Positions 1 to 11,800 of a stretch of DNA of 64,000 bases are shown here, one piece after another. The stretch covers positions 620,001 through 684,000 of the forward strand of contig NW_026516672.1 in the NCBI RefSeq assembly GCF_025766255.1, read 5' to 3'. The notes under the pieces are model-generated. The model was not told the DNA's origin. It saw only the letters and a list, made by a program, of their open reading frames with translations, and did no database searches. The stretch's first letter is position 1, and every line of letters starts with the position of its first letter. The translations under genes were made by a program, and so were the position numbers. This DNA is from Zychaea mexicana (lineage: Eukaryota; Mucoromycota; Mucoromycetes; Mucorales; Lichtheimiaceae).

Positions 1-1053
1 CGCACCAGGCACTATTGTTACAGGACACGTTAGTTACAATAATCTTTGTAAAATCAATCAATATAGATTTACAGAAGCTTGTTACCATTGCCCACCCTCG
101 AGATTCAAAGGTTTGATGGTTATAACAGTTGGTGGCATTCTGTCTTCTTCGGGTTAAAAGATGAGGTTTTTTCCTAGCAATTTTTGCAGACTGTAATTTT
201 AAGGGTTGGAGAGTTTTATTGTCGTTGTGTTGATTGAAATTACCTATCCACTAATGGACAGTTTGGTCTTTTATATACAGGCTTATTTATGTATTGTACC
301 TGAAATCAGAGATGCATATGCTCCATGTATTACGTAAATATGTAGTTTATTCATGAGGGCTTTCTCGTGGTGTGTCTCGATTAGAGAGGAGGGGCCAGAC
401 AAGGCACCACAACTGTAAAAGATTTAAGAGAATAAAGAAACCCTGCCTTTCAGGGGAATCGGCACTCTCTGTTACATAGGAGAAGAAAGCATCAAGAAAG
501 AGTGCAGATCAAAAGGGAACCGCTATTTTGAAACCCATGACTTTGTTAATTTGAGATTGACAATTATTCATCGCAAGATCTGCAGCTGGGTCATTATTTT
601 TTTCCAACCAATACCTTTTCCTAGCACCAGCCGCTTGATGTTCCCGCTTATGGCGCGTGGAATAATGAGTGACATGGAAAATTGTCATCACCACCACCAG
701 TCCCTCGACAACACGGATATGTTAAAATCTATATACAATTATTTTCTACATGAAATGTTCTCGGCTCCTCGGTTCCTGTGCTAACACGCGAGCCCTTAAA
801 CAACTTTTTAAGCCATATTCTCAGTTAGGTGTGCAGTCATGTTATTACTCCTTTCCGGGTAGGTTAAGAGAGACTGATCTTCTTACTGTATGCTGCGAAA
901 TAGAGTAAACGAAGAAATGCGTTTTCCTTTGTTCATCGACGTTAAAGTTTCGATCATAGGAACCCTGTTTTCTCAAATCCAGTGTATTATTCTCTTCGGA
1001 TGTCCGCAAACTTGAGCTGCATGGATGTTTTATTCTCTAATTACCTGCTTATT
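1..1053. other. Intergenic, no gene seen
   Basis: AT-rich sequence with only short chance reading frames in both strands. I see no coding signal, RNA gene or repeat that I can support. It ends at the left terminus of the candidate transposon at 1054. Confidence 0.5.
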
Positions 1054-1327
1054 CACATTAGAAAAAAAATATTCGAAAAGTATTCAGGAAATATTATATT
1101 CAAAATGCACGAAATATGAATATTTTTCGAATATTTATGAAACTCAGGACGAATATTTTTGATTATTCAAATAAGTTCTTTGTATATATATTGAAGCAAA
1201 AGAGTCTGTTGTAATGATCCACCATACGAGCCAATTTTATTGAATAAGTGTTTATCAAAACGCAAACGCAGATTACAACATCATAACCAAATACTGCTAC
1301 TAAACATATACTTTCAATTATATGACC

Positions 1328-1590
1328 CTAAAACACGCGCTTTTCAGGACGTCCAGGGCGTCTCTTTGTTGCTGAGCTGTTCTGCTCGGGAATAGTTTCT
1401 CTCGCGGTTCGTCCACGCTGTTTCTTAGGTGGGGTAGCTTGCGCTACATGTATTTTGAATTTGTACGGTGTTTGGTTTAAACAAGCAAGTATAAAAGCTA
1501 ACATTGCAAAGTTTACCTTCAGATCCCTCCACACTACTAGCATGCTTCCTTATACCCATCACAGCGGTCTGTAGATCAGTTGATCGTTGC

Positions 1591-1671
<81 letters not shown>

Positions 1672-2707
1672 GGTTCTTGCCGTCCTTTTTGGCGACGCAA
1701 CTTCAATGGTGTATCCTCCTCTTCCCTTGACATGTCTGCACCAAGATGCAGCTCTTCATATTCGTTCACGTCCTCAATTTCCTCTTGTTGATCATGTTTA
1801 TCATTCACATTGTGGTTGATGCTGATGTCATATGAACTGCCGCTTACATCAAATTAGTTACTCTCAAATATTTAAGATAAAAGCCTACCTCTCAACTCCA
1901 TCTTGGTCTTGTTCTGATGTCAAAGCCGAGCTATTTTGATAAGATGAGCTGTGATGTTCCCAGTCGTGGCTGTTATATTTAATTAATCAACTGTACAATA
2001 TTGCAGGAAATATAACGAAATGAATGAAAGGAGCGGTGTATTGTAAAAAATAGAGTTATATCTTTACCTTGCTTAGTGTTCTGGAAGGAGCGCACCATAA
2101 TCAGTCTTGCACCCCAGTAACCGGTGCAAGCACACCAGGGAAACTCGTCCTTTACAGAATCCTCCAGGAATATAATTGCTTGGCGTTGCTGAAGTTTGAA
2201 TAAGTCTGACCAAGTTGTTGTTTCTAATAGATTATGCTTGGTGCGCATGTTGACAGCTTGGGCGTTAACAAAAGGAACAATATTTTTTTTTAAAATTGCA
2301 AGATGCGACGGATTCCACTGTTCCTTGAGCACTTTTTCGCCAAGAATTTCGTATAGGTCCCACGAGAATTGACGGGGCGCATCTTTCGAGTTAAGTGGAC
2401 GCTCTACTGTTCTTTAGATGGTGAGATTCACCATCGGTTTGTCATCCGAGTTGGCGCGTGGGTAAATTGGCTAATCAGTGAATGCGGCCGCGTTTAGTCC
2501 AGGAATTTCTTCTTGCCACTGATTGCGCAATGCATCAACGCTGTACTGCAAGGAATGCACACGGTCATCAATAACCTCAAGCTTTGCTTGTAGGTCGCTA
2601 ATCATGTTCTGTTGTTTTTGGGATTCTTGAAGAACGGCTGTTTTGAAATCCGCAATAGTAGCCATAAAGGTGGTAAACAAAGTTAAAGATTGATCGTTTG
2701 GTTGCGA
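1328..2707 (-). CDS. Decaying AT-hook protein inside the transposon-like element
   Basis: The function is unknown. Reading on the minus strand from 2707 (ATGTCGCAACCAAAC) there is a coiled-coil-like N-terminus rich in Gln, Leu and Asp that meets a stop at 2471-2473. A second block (about 2380-2056) has a Trp-rich stretch including SWDLYEILGEK and DEFPWCACTGYWGARL and ends at a donor-like CAAG|GTAAAG. A third block (1808-1520) is acidic and then has a long Gln tract coded by CAA/CAACGA repeats. A last exon (about 1453-1328) contains KKQRGRTARE and KRRPGRPEKR, the second a typical AT-hook (GRP core), which in known proteins binds the minor groove of AT-rich DNA. I could not join all blocks in one frame; the stop at 2471 and the lack of a good intron there suggest decay. 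It lies wholly inside the inverted repeats. Confidence 0.4.
1590..1671. repeat. GTC/GTT trinucleotide repeat coding poly-Gln
   Basis: A run of GTTGTC units followed by about 16 GTT units on the plus strand. On the minus strand it reads as a Gln/Arg then pure Gln tract inside the AT-hook gene. Confidence 0.9.
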
Positions 2708-3890
2708 CATGGTTGCACGTTGTATGAGGCGTTGATTGGGTAGGAATTGTTTGGGGACAAAGGAGAAAAGAAAGACGCAAAACGAAAAACGAAGAAACGC
2801 GTCAGGCACTCAAGAAAATTTTCGCCTCTTCCTGACCACTCGCTTTGAATAATCTGATATATTTTAATATTTTTATATATTTTCTGCACATTAGAATATT
2901 TTCTGAATACTTTTATGCATATTTGAATATTTTTCGAATATTTTTTCCTAATGTGATTGCTGAAGAAGGCAAAGATAAAAAGCACTCCTTTTTGCTTTGA
3001 ATCGGATGTATGAAAAAGCCTACTATTCATCCTAGAATATGCCCGCTCTACTGGTATTGTGTGCATTTCACTTTCCAACTTGAGAATGATAAACAAACAG
3101 CCAATAGTATCATACAAGAATACAATCCCACCCCTGGAAGACAACAAGTATATCTTGATCATGCAGAAGTTCCATGTGGTTTGGAGAACTAATCTGTGAT
3201 CTCGACTTCCATAAATCGCATGGCACATGTCATATATGACAAGTATGCTATCAACAAAGCTATGACATGAGAGTAGAATCACTGTTCTTTCATATGCTGA
3301 CTTTCTATATGTACTGCTAATAATGCTACATATGTACATGTGTTTTTAAAAGGTAAAAACAGGGACGGTTACCAAACAAACAATGGGTTTAGCGATTGTT
3401 TTAGTATTATCATTTACTAAACAAACATTGTATCTTATTTGATTATGTCCCGACGGCGTCAGGATATCCACGTGTATATATGCCGTATATAAAGGCGACG
3501 AGCATGTTTACCTATTGTGTATTCTGCAAGAACTATAATGAGTGATGATGCCAGAGTCACACGATATGGTAGCAGCACAGGTTACGACGTTATTGCATAT
3601 TTCCAAGCTTGAGCTAGTGTTCGGTTCTTGTTATATATGAGCAATGAAATGTAGTACAGTGCAGTACTGTAGTTTAATTTAAGAACATTCACTACACAAA
3701 TCTATTGTACCAAGATCATAATCTACTGTTCGTTATTTAGGCATAAAAATATAGACAGGAGCTTCTGCCATTGCTTATTTAAGCTATCAGTTTTGCTCAT
3801 GGTATCGTCTCTCATATGTATGACACACCGTATGCTTCGTTTTAAAATTAACATGTTGCTGAAACCCTCTAACTATACGTTTCTGATGTA

Positions 3891-3980
3891 CAGTCGACCC
3901 CCGTTAATTTCAAACTATAAATTCCCGATTTGTTGGTGAAAATAAAGGATTGTGAAAGTTAACGGATGCTAGGACAAACT
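3891..3980. mobile_element. Possible pogo/Tigger-type terminus or MITE remnant
   Basis: After the dinucleotide TA the sequence CAGTCGACCCCCGTTAATTT resembles the ends of pogo/Tigger elements, which start CAGT..., carry a CCCGTTAATT-like core and insert at TA. About 60 bases downstream GAAAGTTAACGGATGCTAGG is an imperfect inverted partner. No transposase lies nearby, so this would be a very short remnant. The family assignment rests on motif resemblance only. Confidence 0.3.
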
Positions 3981-4056
3981 CCCATGTACGGATATTTCTT
4001 TATCCAGACACATCTTGATGTTAAGCGGATTACCAACGCTCATGAAATTGTCACCA

Positions 4057-4215
4057 TATGGATCATGTAATTCACATAGCCTAATATCTGATACATTTTC
4101 TGGTTGGATTGACCTTTTTTTCAATATTCTATTCTACTTGATTCTCATGATGAATCACGTAATTCACATAGCCTGTTATCCAATACATTAACCTGGCCGA
4201 ATTGACCTTTTCTCC
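4057..4215 (+). repeat. Two diverged direct copies of a ~65-bp unit
   Basis: The segment starting ATCATGTAATTCACATAGCC near 4057 recurs near 4147 as ATCACGTAATTCACATAGCC. Both continue through similar ...GATACATT/CAATACATTAACCTGG... to GATTGACCTTTT / AATTGACCTTTT. The period is about 90 bases. Coding potential is absent. Confidence 0.65.
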
Positions 4216-4745
4216 ACATACACGATAGATAAAGATACACTAAATGAATAGACAATGGAAGACCAAGAAGCATCCGGTGAAACAGCGACTGCTTGCCGCC
4301 TAGCAGTACCATTGAAGACCAGAGAAAAAATTCATCATGTTGATACTGTTTCATGTTTCTTGGCCTGCGATGGACATGAAGAGATTACACAAAGTTTCCC
4401 TTCTAAGCTATGAGAGTTACGCGACAAGCTTCAAGAAAAACTGTTTGCTAGACAAAGCTTTTTAGATAGCTTTTTTTAAGTACTATTGAATATCATATTC
4501 AATCTTCACTTATGACCAACTCGACATTTGAGCTTTAGTATTATTACGCCTTTCTTTATCAAACAGCAGATTCAAAAATCCATGTATGATATGATCTCTG
4601 ATTAAACAGTCATAAACTTGTAAAAATTTATAACATTATTCTTGTCCAGTCCAAATAATAGCAGAGGTATAAAACTTGATGGAGGGGGATCGTAAAACGG
4701 AAAAAGGGCTTGAAGAAATTACATTGCGTTCTCTCTTCTAGTTAT

Positions 4746-5177
4746 TTAAGGATCATCTTCGAGTTTATCTTCCAATTCTTCTTGCCGATCGCCATGGTCG
4801 TCGTGATCTGGCTCATCTGATTCACGATGCTCTTCTCCATCTTCTTCCTCGCGTCTCTTCTCTTTAGCAGAGGTACTTTTACCTCCACCCAAACCTTGAA
4901 CGTTGCCAACAACAGCTTGAGCCTTGACTGCACCAAGACCGGCATCGTGTCCTCCGGCTACGGCAGCCTTTTCAGTATTGGGGGCCTGACCATTAGCTAT
5001 TACAAATTAATGAGCAATAATTGTCGGGTATTGTGTTAGTAATCATTTACGCGAGCTTTCTGTCAGAGAAAAAGGCAAGAAGGGGGATGTTTTTTGGAGA
5101 TAGTTACCGGATGATTCAGCAAGAACCAAAGTTGCAGAGAAAAGCGCCAAAGCAGCTACTGAGAGTAAAAAACGCAT
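4746..5177 (-). CDS. Small secreted acidic protein with KRR site (paralog 1)
   Basis: Role unknown. Exon 1 (5177-5108) codes MRFLLSVAALALFSATLVLA, a clear signal peptide. An intron (5107-4997, GTAACT..TAG, branch-like CTAAC) follows. Exon 2 (4996-4746) codes a Gly/Ala/Val-rich linker, then AKEKRR and a tail of almost only Glu, Asp, Arg, His and Lys ending LEDKLEDDP. The total is about 106 residues. Lys-Arg-Arg is the kind of site cut by the Golgi protease Kex2, so release of the acidic tail is possible (inference). A TATA-like TATATAAAAG lies at 5241-5250, about 65 bases before the ATG. The gene at 6789-7139 on the same strand has the same layout without an intron, which suggests a family. 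Confidence 0.7.
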
Positions 5178-5240
5178 TATGGATGAGGAAATGTTTTTTG
5201 TAGTGAAGAAGAAAAAGCAAAGCTACTTAGAAGTGTCAGG

Positions 5241-5250
5241 CTTTTATATA
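5241..5250 (-). promoter_or_regulatory. TATA box of the small secreted gene
   Basis: On the minus strand it reads TATATAAAAG, about 65 bases upstream of the start codon at 5177. Confidence 0.5.
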
Positions 5251-6788
5251 CTCGCCGCAAAACACAATAGAATGTTATCAGCAAATAATACTTTGTGAAG
5301 AGTTTCCCCATTCTCTCTTGAGCTCTGTTCTCCCCCACCCCCACCTCCCGGACCGCCTACCCCTTTTCACTTCTCCGTGCTTCTTAAGAGTACATAAAGG
5401 GAGAGACAAATAAGGTTAGTGCAATACATACTTGAGCCAAACATGTTTTCTCTCCTTATTGCTGCTGCATCATGTATAAAGCTAAGGGACAGAAGAGACA
5501 GCAGAGGCAGTAGAGGCAGCAGAAGTGAAAGCAGATAAAGGAGAACGTGCATGTCGAGGGACAAAAGATGAAACGTCTTCGTGTCAAACTATATAATATT
5601 GAAAGCCTAGGCTATATTAGAAAAATAGGCAGCTATTCATGAAGAAATATATATGATAAAGAAATGATTATGAAGGGTATGGTGGAAATTACCATCCTTT
5701 TGCGTTTTGCTAGAAGTTTTAAAAGTACCAATAGGCAAAGCTTCACTTAATAGGCTTAAATCTTTGAAGGTTGTGTGTATCATCTTGAGCAGCCACATGT
5801 GTATTTATTGAGTGTACACTGACAGAATTGAGAGTGTAGGTAGGGAGTTGGCATAGAAATTTTAGAAATTATTTATGAGTGGGGCCACCGCTCTTCGTCT
5901 ATTGTATATTTGAACGATTTTCTTTTCATCAAGCAATTTTTCACTATGTGTTTGTTGCATAAAGAGCGTACTTATAAACAGCAGTGATGTCGCTTACAGA
6001 ATATATGCACTGGTAATTTTGCTCTAGACAGCCCCTCGACAGAAAAGGTTCATTCACACATTTTCCTTTTCGCGCTTCTTTTTCGGCAAAGACTACAAAG
6101 TGTGTATTTATGCGTATTTATCTCTTATCTATCAGTTAGGCGACAAATTTTTCATCATCCATACTCCTTGTTTCAAACCGCAGCAGTTTTTAACTCCTAA
6201 CACTTATCATCCATCTCTGAGAAAACCAAACACCTATTTTTACTACAGCAAAGACATCGAAATCCAGCTTTGGAAAAGATAGATCAGGAGACACATTTTT
6301 TTAGAGGACCAAGACCCAAATACAAGAGAAGTACTGTTAAGAAATGCAATAAAAGCGGGAAGTCGGGATACAGTAGATGGAAGAGCACTGGGTCGCCGGA
6401 AACACAGGAGACACATTTATACTTGATCAGTGACAAAAATTGGACGGTAACTGTACTGTGTGTAGCGAAAAGGACTAAAATCGTACTGTATGTTGTGTTT
6501 ACAAAAGTCGCACTGCATGTTTTGCATTATCCAGGCAGATTCATTCGATATTCATATAAGCTAGCGCACTAATATTGCTAGTGATATCATTACATCATCC
6601 ATCTGAATTGTAAAAAAGTCGACACAGATTGCTGATGATGATGTTTGTTTTTCTATTATATGTATGTGTAATTTATATTTATTGAAGAGAATATTTACAT
6701 CAATCGCAGCATGCACACCATTGAGACAGCAAGTAGATAGATAATTAGTTATAGCATGAGACTTTCTCTATGTAGATACACATCAGTG
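5251..6788. other. Intergenic, no gene supported
   Basis: Only short frames without domains (for example 6270-6572 on the plus strand). The phrase CAGGAGACACATTT occurs at about 6286 and again near 6404, but I see no longer repeat around it. Confidence 0.45.
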
Positions 6789-7139
6789 TTAATCCCTCTC
6801 ATCCTCGTCTTCTTCATCCTCGTTCTCGTCCCTTTCATCTTCATCAGCCTCGTTTTCATCTTTCTCATTCTCGTCCTCGTCTTTTTCATTTTCATCCCGT
6901 TCGTTTTCATCAGCCTCGTCATGTGCCCGCCTCTTGTACAGCGTTTGCGAGGCGCCAGTTAGAGAAGCAGATTGTTGTTGAAGATTGCTCTGAACGATTG
7001 ATGCTGATTTGGAAACACCGCCTTGGGTGCATGATTGATCGGCGGACGATCCACATCCCCGGGTAGTAGGTAGTGCATAGGCCGTCATGGCCGAGGAAAG
7101 CATGAGAGCTGCAATTGATAGAGAAATGAGGCGGTGCAT
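6789..7139 (-). CDS. Small secreted acidic repeat protein with KRR site (paralog 2)
   Basis: A 116-residue intron-less gene of unknown role. It starts with a signal peptide (MHRLISLSIAALMLSSAMTA, cleavage probably after AYA). Two Cys follow (GCGSSADQSC), then a Gln/Ser-rich linker, then TLYKRRAH and a tail of about 45 residues made of DEADENERDENEKDEDENEK-type repeats ending DERD. The Lys-Arg-Arg before the tail resembles a Kex2 cleavage site. The tail could bind cations or mineral (inference from charge only). The architecture is the same as in the gene at 4746-5177. A TATA-like GCTATAAAAG lies at 7231-7240. On the opposite strand the tail is a TTC/CTC-rich tract, a shadow and not a gene. 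Confidence 0.75.
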   Translation of the reverse strand: MHRLISLSIAALMLSSAMTAYALPTTRGCGSSADQSCTQGGVSKSASIVQSNLQQQSASLTGASQTLYKRRAHDEADENERDENEKDEDENEKDENEADEDERDENEDEEDEDERD

Positions 7140-7230
7140 GTTTAATGTAATGTGCGGTTTAGTGTGATGATAGTAGTTATGGTAGTAGCCGTATATTATT
7201 CTCGGGAAAGAAACAAGAAAATGACCCTTG

Positions 7231-7240
7231 CTTTTATAGC
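7231..7240 (-). promoter_or_regulatory. TATA box of paralog 2
   Basis: Minus strand GCTATAAAAG, about 92 bases before the ATG at 7139, similar in placement to the TATA of the 4746-5177 gene. Confidence 0.5.
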
Positions 7241-8360
7241 TGATTCCTTAAACAAGCGGGATCTAGTGTGTCTGTATTCCGCACTGCTATGCAGCAATTC
7301 ATTGTACATGCTGTATACTTATCATCATTAAGGAAGTGGCCAGCAGCATTATGAATAAAAAGAAACCGAAGAGTTCTATTTGCGGGTACAGTTTTTCTAG
7401 CCAGGGATTCCAATTAGGGGAAGCTGGATTGGGTTAAGTAATATGCACATACGCCATTCAAATTTCGGGGAAAGCTCTCTTTGACGTAAATAATACTGTC
7501 GTCTGATAATTATGCTGATATTGGTGTATTCAGCTGTCAATCATATACTCCAGTATGCAAAAATGGTTTAGCAGATATCAGAGCACATATTATGATTGAT
7601 CGTTTTTGATGTTGATAGTGAAACTAAGATCGTCAAGGTTTTGCTGGATGTAAGCGATGGCTGAATATGTGCATGATGATGGAAAACGGCATGCAGGAAG
7701 CAGTAAATTCCGGAGAGGATCCAGACACTCCTCTCATATTTATCTCAAGGAGATACATCAGCAAAAACGTGCGTATAATCAATCAGTGCATTGGATCAGA
7801 CGATTTGAGACATCAAAATAGAAACCCGCTGTAAAAATCGCATGATGTATGTATAGATTGTGTGCAACAGAATTGTTTTACTTGACGGCTTTCATGTCTG
7901 ACTATAAGCATGTCACGGCAGAGTGTGTATCGCCGATCTTGTTTCGAAAGGAATGCGATGAATCTTATCATCAGTTTTAGCAGGTACCGGATCATGCAGT
8001 ATATTAAGGTTCATCTCGCTCCCTTGAACCCCACCCCTTTCTGTCGCTCGCTGCCCTTTTGAATCTTTTTTTTTTTCGTAGAGATATAGTATTTAGTTGT
8101 GGGTAGCTGCAGTAATGTTGATTTCTTACAACTGTTAGAGAAGCATCCTCAGAATTCTTCTATCGATTTTTTCTCATCCTATGCTGCATTCCCTGCAGCA
8201 CTTTTTTCGGCACTGAGCACCTGTGATAGTAGGTGATACTGTAATAGCTATAATTAATTATCAAACCCCTATCATTTCAGGCGGATGGACCTAAAGACTT
8301 GTTATATGGCTTCTGCGCATATTTGAAGAAAGGGTAAAATGTATTTTTCTCTATGTACCA
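7241..8360. other. Intergenic, nothing recognised
   Basis: AT-rich with no long frame and no repeat or RNA gene that I can support. Confidence 0.45.
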
Positions 8361-8657
8361 ATGCGTTGGTAAGTTTACGTTACTCCATAACGTGCTGCTG
8401 CTACTTAAGTACCTCCCCATCGTTTTATGTGAGTATATATCTTTGCCTTTGTATTGATTATATTATGTGCGAAAGTAGTCTCCTTTATAAACTTATTCTA
8501 ATACAGGTCCATTATGTCGAAATACACCAAATGGGGTACTATTGTACATCTCAAGGAAACCGGAGTACTTAATGCACGGATCGGTTCAAGGAGAATTGTG
8601 GATTGCGCAGGTAGCGGAGTTCAGGATATGCCATCATTTCGGTTGAAGAAGACTTAA
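8361..8657 (+). CDS. Possible 52-residue protein with one intron
   Basis: Unrecognised and weakly supported. A small exon (8361-8368, ATGCGTTG) with donor GTAAGT, an intron ending ATACAG at 8506, and a second exon (8507-8657) keep one frame. Inside it MSKYTKWGTIVHLKETGVL and then RRIVDCAGSGVQDMPSFRLKKT followed by TAA look more like coding sequence than the surroundings. Translation could also begin at the internal ATG at 8514, giving 47 residues without the first exon. No domain, signal peptide or membrane segment is visible. It lies tail-to-tail with eEF3. Confidence 0.25.
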
Positions 8658-8898
8658 GCGTAAAATTCATGTGTAAAACGCCACCATGCATCATCTTCCG
8701 GATCCGTTACAGTATGCATTTACGTTTTCCAGCAATTACATACACTAACTATGCATGATATGTACAGATAAATTGAATGATTAATAGAATTTATTATAAC
8801 AAATTTTTTTCGCATTAAATGGAAAGAGCAACAAAGCGAAAGAGAACAGTATGTAGTATTGAAACATAGTAAGGAACAAATGGATGACAGAGACAAGT

Positions 8899-11800
8899 TT
8901 ACCACTCGTCTTCATCCGAATACACTTCTTCACCGCGCTTTCTGCGCTCCATACGCTCCTTCTTCTTTTTACGCAGTTCTTTGGAGCTCAACTTCTCCTT
9001 CTTCTTGACAGCCTTGATTGTATTTCCTTGAGCATCGACCATATCCTCTTGCTCTTCTTCCTTGACTACTGTTGTACCTTGACCGGATACCCAATTGTGT
9101 CCGGAAGCGACAAGATTACCATCGTCAACCTTCCATACTTCAGAACAAAGTGCCTCTGAGAACTCTCGGTTGTGAGTAACAATCACGACACCGCCGCCGT
9201 ACTCGCGAATCGCACTTGCCAGCGCACCCAGTGATTCACGGTCCAGGTAGTTGGTCGGTTCGTCCAACACCAGCATATGTGGTCTGTTCCACATGGCAGC
9301 ACCTATCACGAGCTTGACCTTTTGTCCACCCGAAAGACCACGAATACGCGAGTGAGTGGCAAACTCTGGCTCCAAGCCGACTTCGGTCAAGTGTTTTTCA
9401 ATTTCCTTAGCAGTCAAAGGTCGAGTCAAGCCCATCTTGTGGGCTTCTTGAGCATCGACCTCTGCAATCTTTTTACCGAAACCCATGGCCTCGAGTCGAT
9501 TGCGCGGGATCCAGCTGTTTTCAATAGACGACTTGCCAACCCAATGGACTTCGTACTCGTAGCTCTGCTTCAGCTTGCGCCGACCCACAATTTCTTCCAC
9601 CACGCGCTTTTCACCATCGATCACGAACGCTTGTGACATTTGCTTCTCCTCCTCTTCGGTGACGACACGATCGACCTTTTCGAGTTCTTCACGGTCTTCA
9701 CCGGTAGCATAACGCCACTGGATATATTCATTAGGAGTGATATCCAAATGCTTTTCAATGTGGTGGAAGGCGTGCTGGGCGACATAGGCAATGCGCAAGT
9801 TGGGATGCTTCCAGACAGTACCGCTCTGAGGCTCGACTTCGCCCGTCAGCAGCTTGATCAGCGTAGACTTGCCGGCGCCGTTGGGACCGATGACAGCAAC
9901 ACGGCTCGAAAGTGAGCATTGCATGGTGATGTTTTTGAGCTGCTTGCGCGAGCTACCAGGATACTGAAAGTCGACATCCTTCATCTTGAGAATAGCACGT
10001 TCCTTGGTCTTAACACCTTCGAGATAACCTGGTTCAGGGAACCGGAAAGTAATCTGTGCAGCTTCAAGCGAGTAATACGACTGAGCGCGAGGCACTTTTT
10101 TTACGAATTCAGATAAGTTGCCCTTGTAGCGCTTGAGCTTGTAGTTTCCTTCGTAGTGAATAATGTCCGAGCAGACATGATCCAAGAAACCAGAGTCGTG
10201 GGATACAATGATGGATGTGACATGCTTGAGTCCGAGCAAATAGTTTTCAAGCCACGCGACATTGACAACGTCCAAGTGGTTGGTTGGCTCGTCCAGCAAC
10301 AGAATATCAGCATTCATAAGCATAGCACGCGCCAGAGCAAGCTTCATCTTCCAGCCACCAGAGAGCGAGCCAATGTTTTGGTACTTGACCATGTCTTCGC
10401 TAAAACCGTAGTCTCTCAAAATCTTGGCAATCTCATCCTTGTTGCTGTATTCGACGCCCTTGGATTGGGCAATAAAGTCGACCAGCCCAGTATCGGCTTC
10501 GGAGCCATCAATGTCATGTTCGACATACACGGTTTTCAATACCGACTTGGGAGGAAAGCCTTCCAGCTGTTCGTTTGCAATCGCACGCATCAACGTTGAC
10601 TTGCCGCATCCGTTGGGCCCACATAAACCGTAGCGACGGCCTCGCTTGAGCTTCAATGCAGTGCGGTTCAGCAGAATTTTGGCACCGTAGGCAAGGGAGA
10701 ATTCGCAGTTGCACAGCTCTTCGCCTTCGTCGTCGTCTTCTTCTTCGCCGGTATGTACTGCGACCGCCTCTTCGCAATGTGACAACGCAGCTAAAGCGAG
10801 CTTTTCGGATTCCTTTTCTTGTTCCTCTCCCCAGTCACCGGACTCACGACCAGAAACGAGTAGCCACGTGCCAGCATGAGGAGCGATCGCATCCACCCAC
10901 GATTTCTTGCTAAAATCCTTGGCTAAAGACAATGCCACAGCGAGCTCGACCATGTACTTTCGTACAGGTGCCCAAAAACCATCAAGCTTGGTTGGCATCA
11001 AGTGATCCAATGTCTTTGTCACCTTGTCGCGCTTTTCTGTGATACTCAATACAGTCTGTTCGCCACCACCGACGCGTTTCAGAGTGGCCAAAGCCTTTTC
11101 CACCTGACTACGGCATTCGGGATCAGCGACAACATCCTTGACATTGTCCAAAGCAGGGAGAAGAACAGGCAAGAAAGGTGCGGCCACATCTGGGTCGTCG
11201 ACGAGCTTACTCATGTTGTCGATGATCACGGCCGATTTGCGCTTGATAGCTGTTTGTCGCTCGCGTAAGCCACGAGCAAGCAAGGGTACCATGAGTGCGA
11301 GCGTGGCAGCATCGACTTCTTGAACAAATGTAGTCGCACCGAGCTGGTGAATTGTTTCTGGTACATTGTCTGGATGGTTGATACACTCGATCACAGCGGG
11401 GATGAATCGTTCAATATCCTTGTTATCCAAGAGATTACAGCAGGTGCTCATGCACTTTGTTGCGGCCTTCTTGACCTCAGCCTTGGTGTCCCACATGCAG
11501 TCGGACACGATCGGGATGATGTCTGGAATACACGCCAGCAATTGCATGGGATTTTTCTGGGCAAGCTCCTCGATGATTTTCAAGGATAGCATCTTTGTCG
11601 GCCACTTGCGCGAGTTTTCAAGACCACCAAAACAGACATGAATGATGGGTCGGGTTGCCGTGGGATTTAGATGTGTTACCAGTCTCATGGCAAGCTCTAC
11701 AGCCGTATCCTTGGTCTTTTGCTGCTTGTCGCCTTGAAGGTCCAAGAGAGGAGCAATCAAGGTGGCCAAATGTGGCTCGAGTTGGCCATGAAGCACGTCG

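Larger units (their letters stand above)
1054..2955. mobile_element. Candidate CACTA-like DNA transposon, non-autonomous
   Basis: The left end (1054 onward, CACATTAG then an A run and TATTCGAAAA) is matched as an inverted copy at the right end (2955 backward). About 30 of the outer 33 bases agree, with one substitution-type difference and a one-base indel in the A run. Both ends are flanked by the trinucleotide ATT (1051-1053 and 2956-2958), a possible target-site duplication. The subterminal 80-100 bases at both ends are rich in repeated GAATATTTTTCGAATATT-type motifs in both orientations. Termini starting CAC, 3-bp duplications and subterminal repeats are known traits of CACTA (EnSpm/CMC) elements; assigning this element to them is inference. 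No transposase is visible inside, only the AT-hook gene at 1328-2707, so it would be non-autonomous or a captured gene. Confidence 0.55.
2959..4745. other. Intergenic with small repeats
   Basis: No gene that I can support. Short open frames at 3010-3192 and 4145-4354 show no recognisable domain. The interval holds a pogo-like terminal sequence at 3891 and a two-copy direct repeat at 4057-4215, listed separately. Confidence 0.5.
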
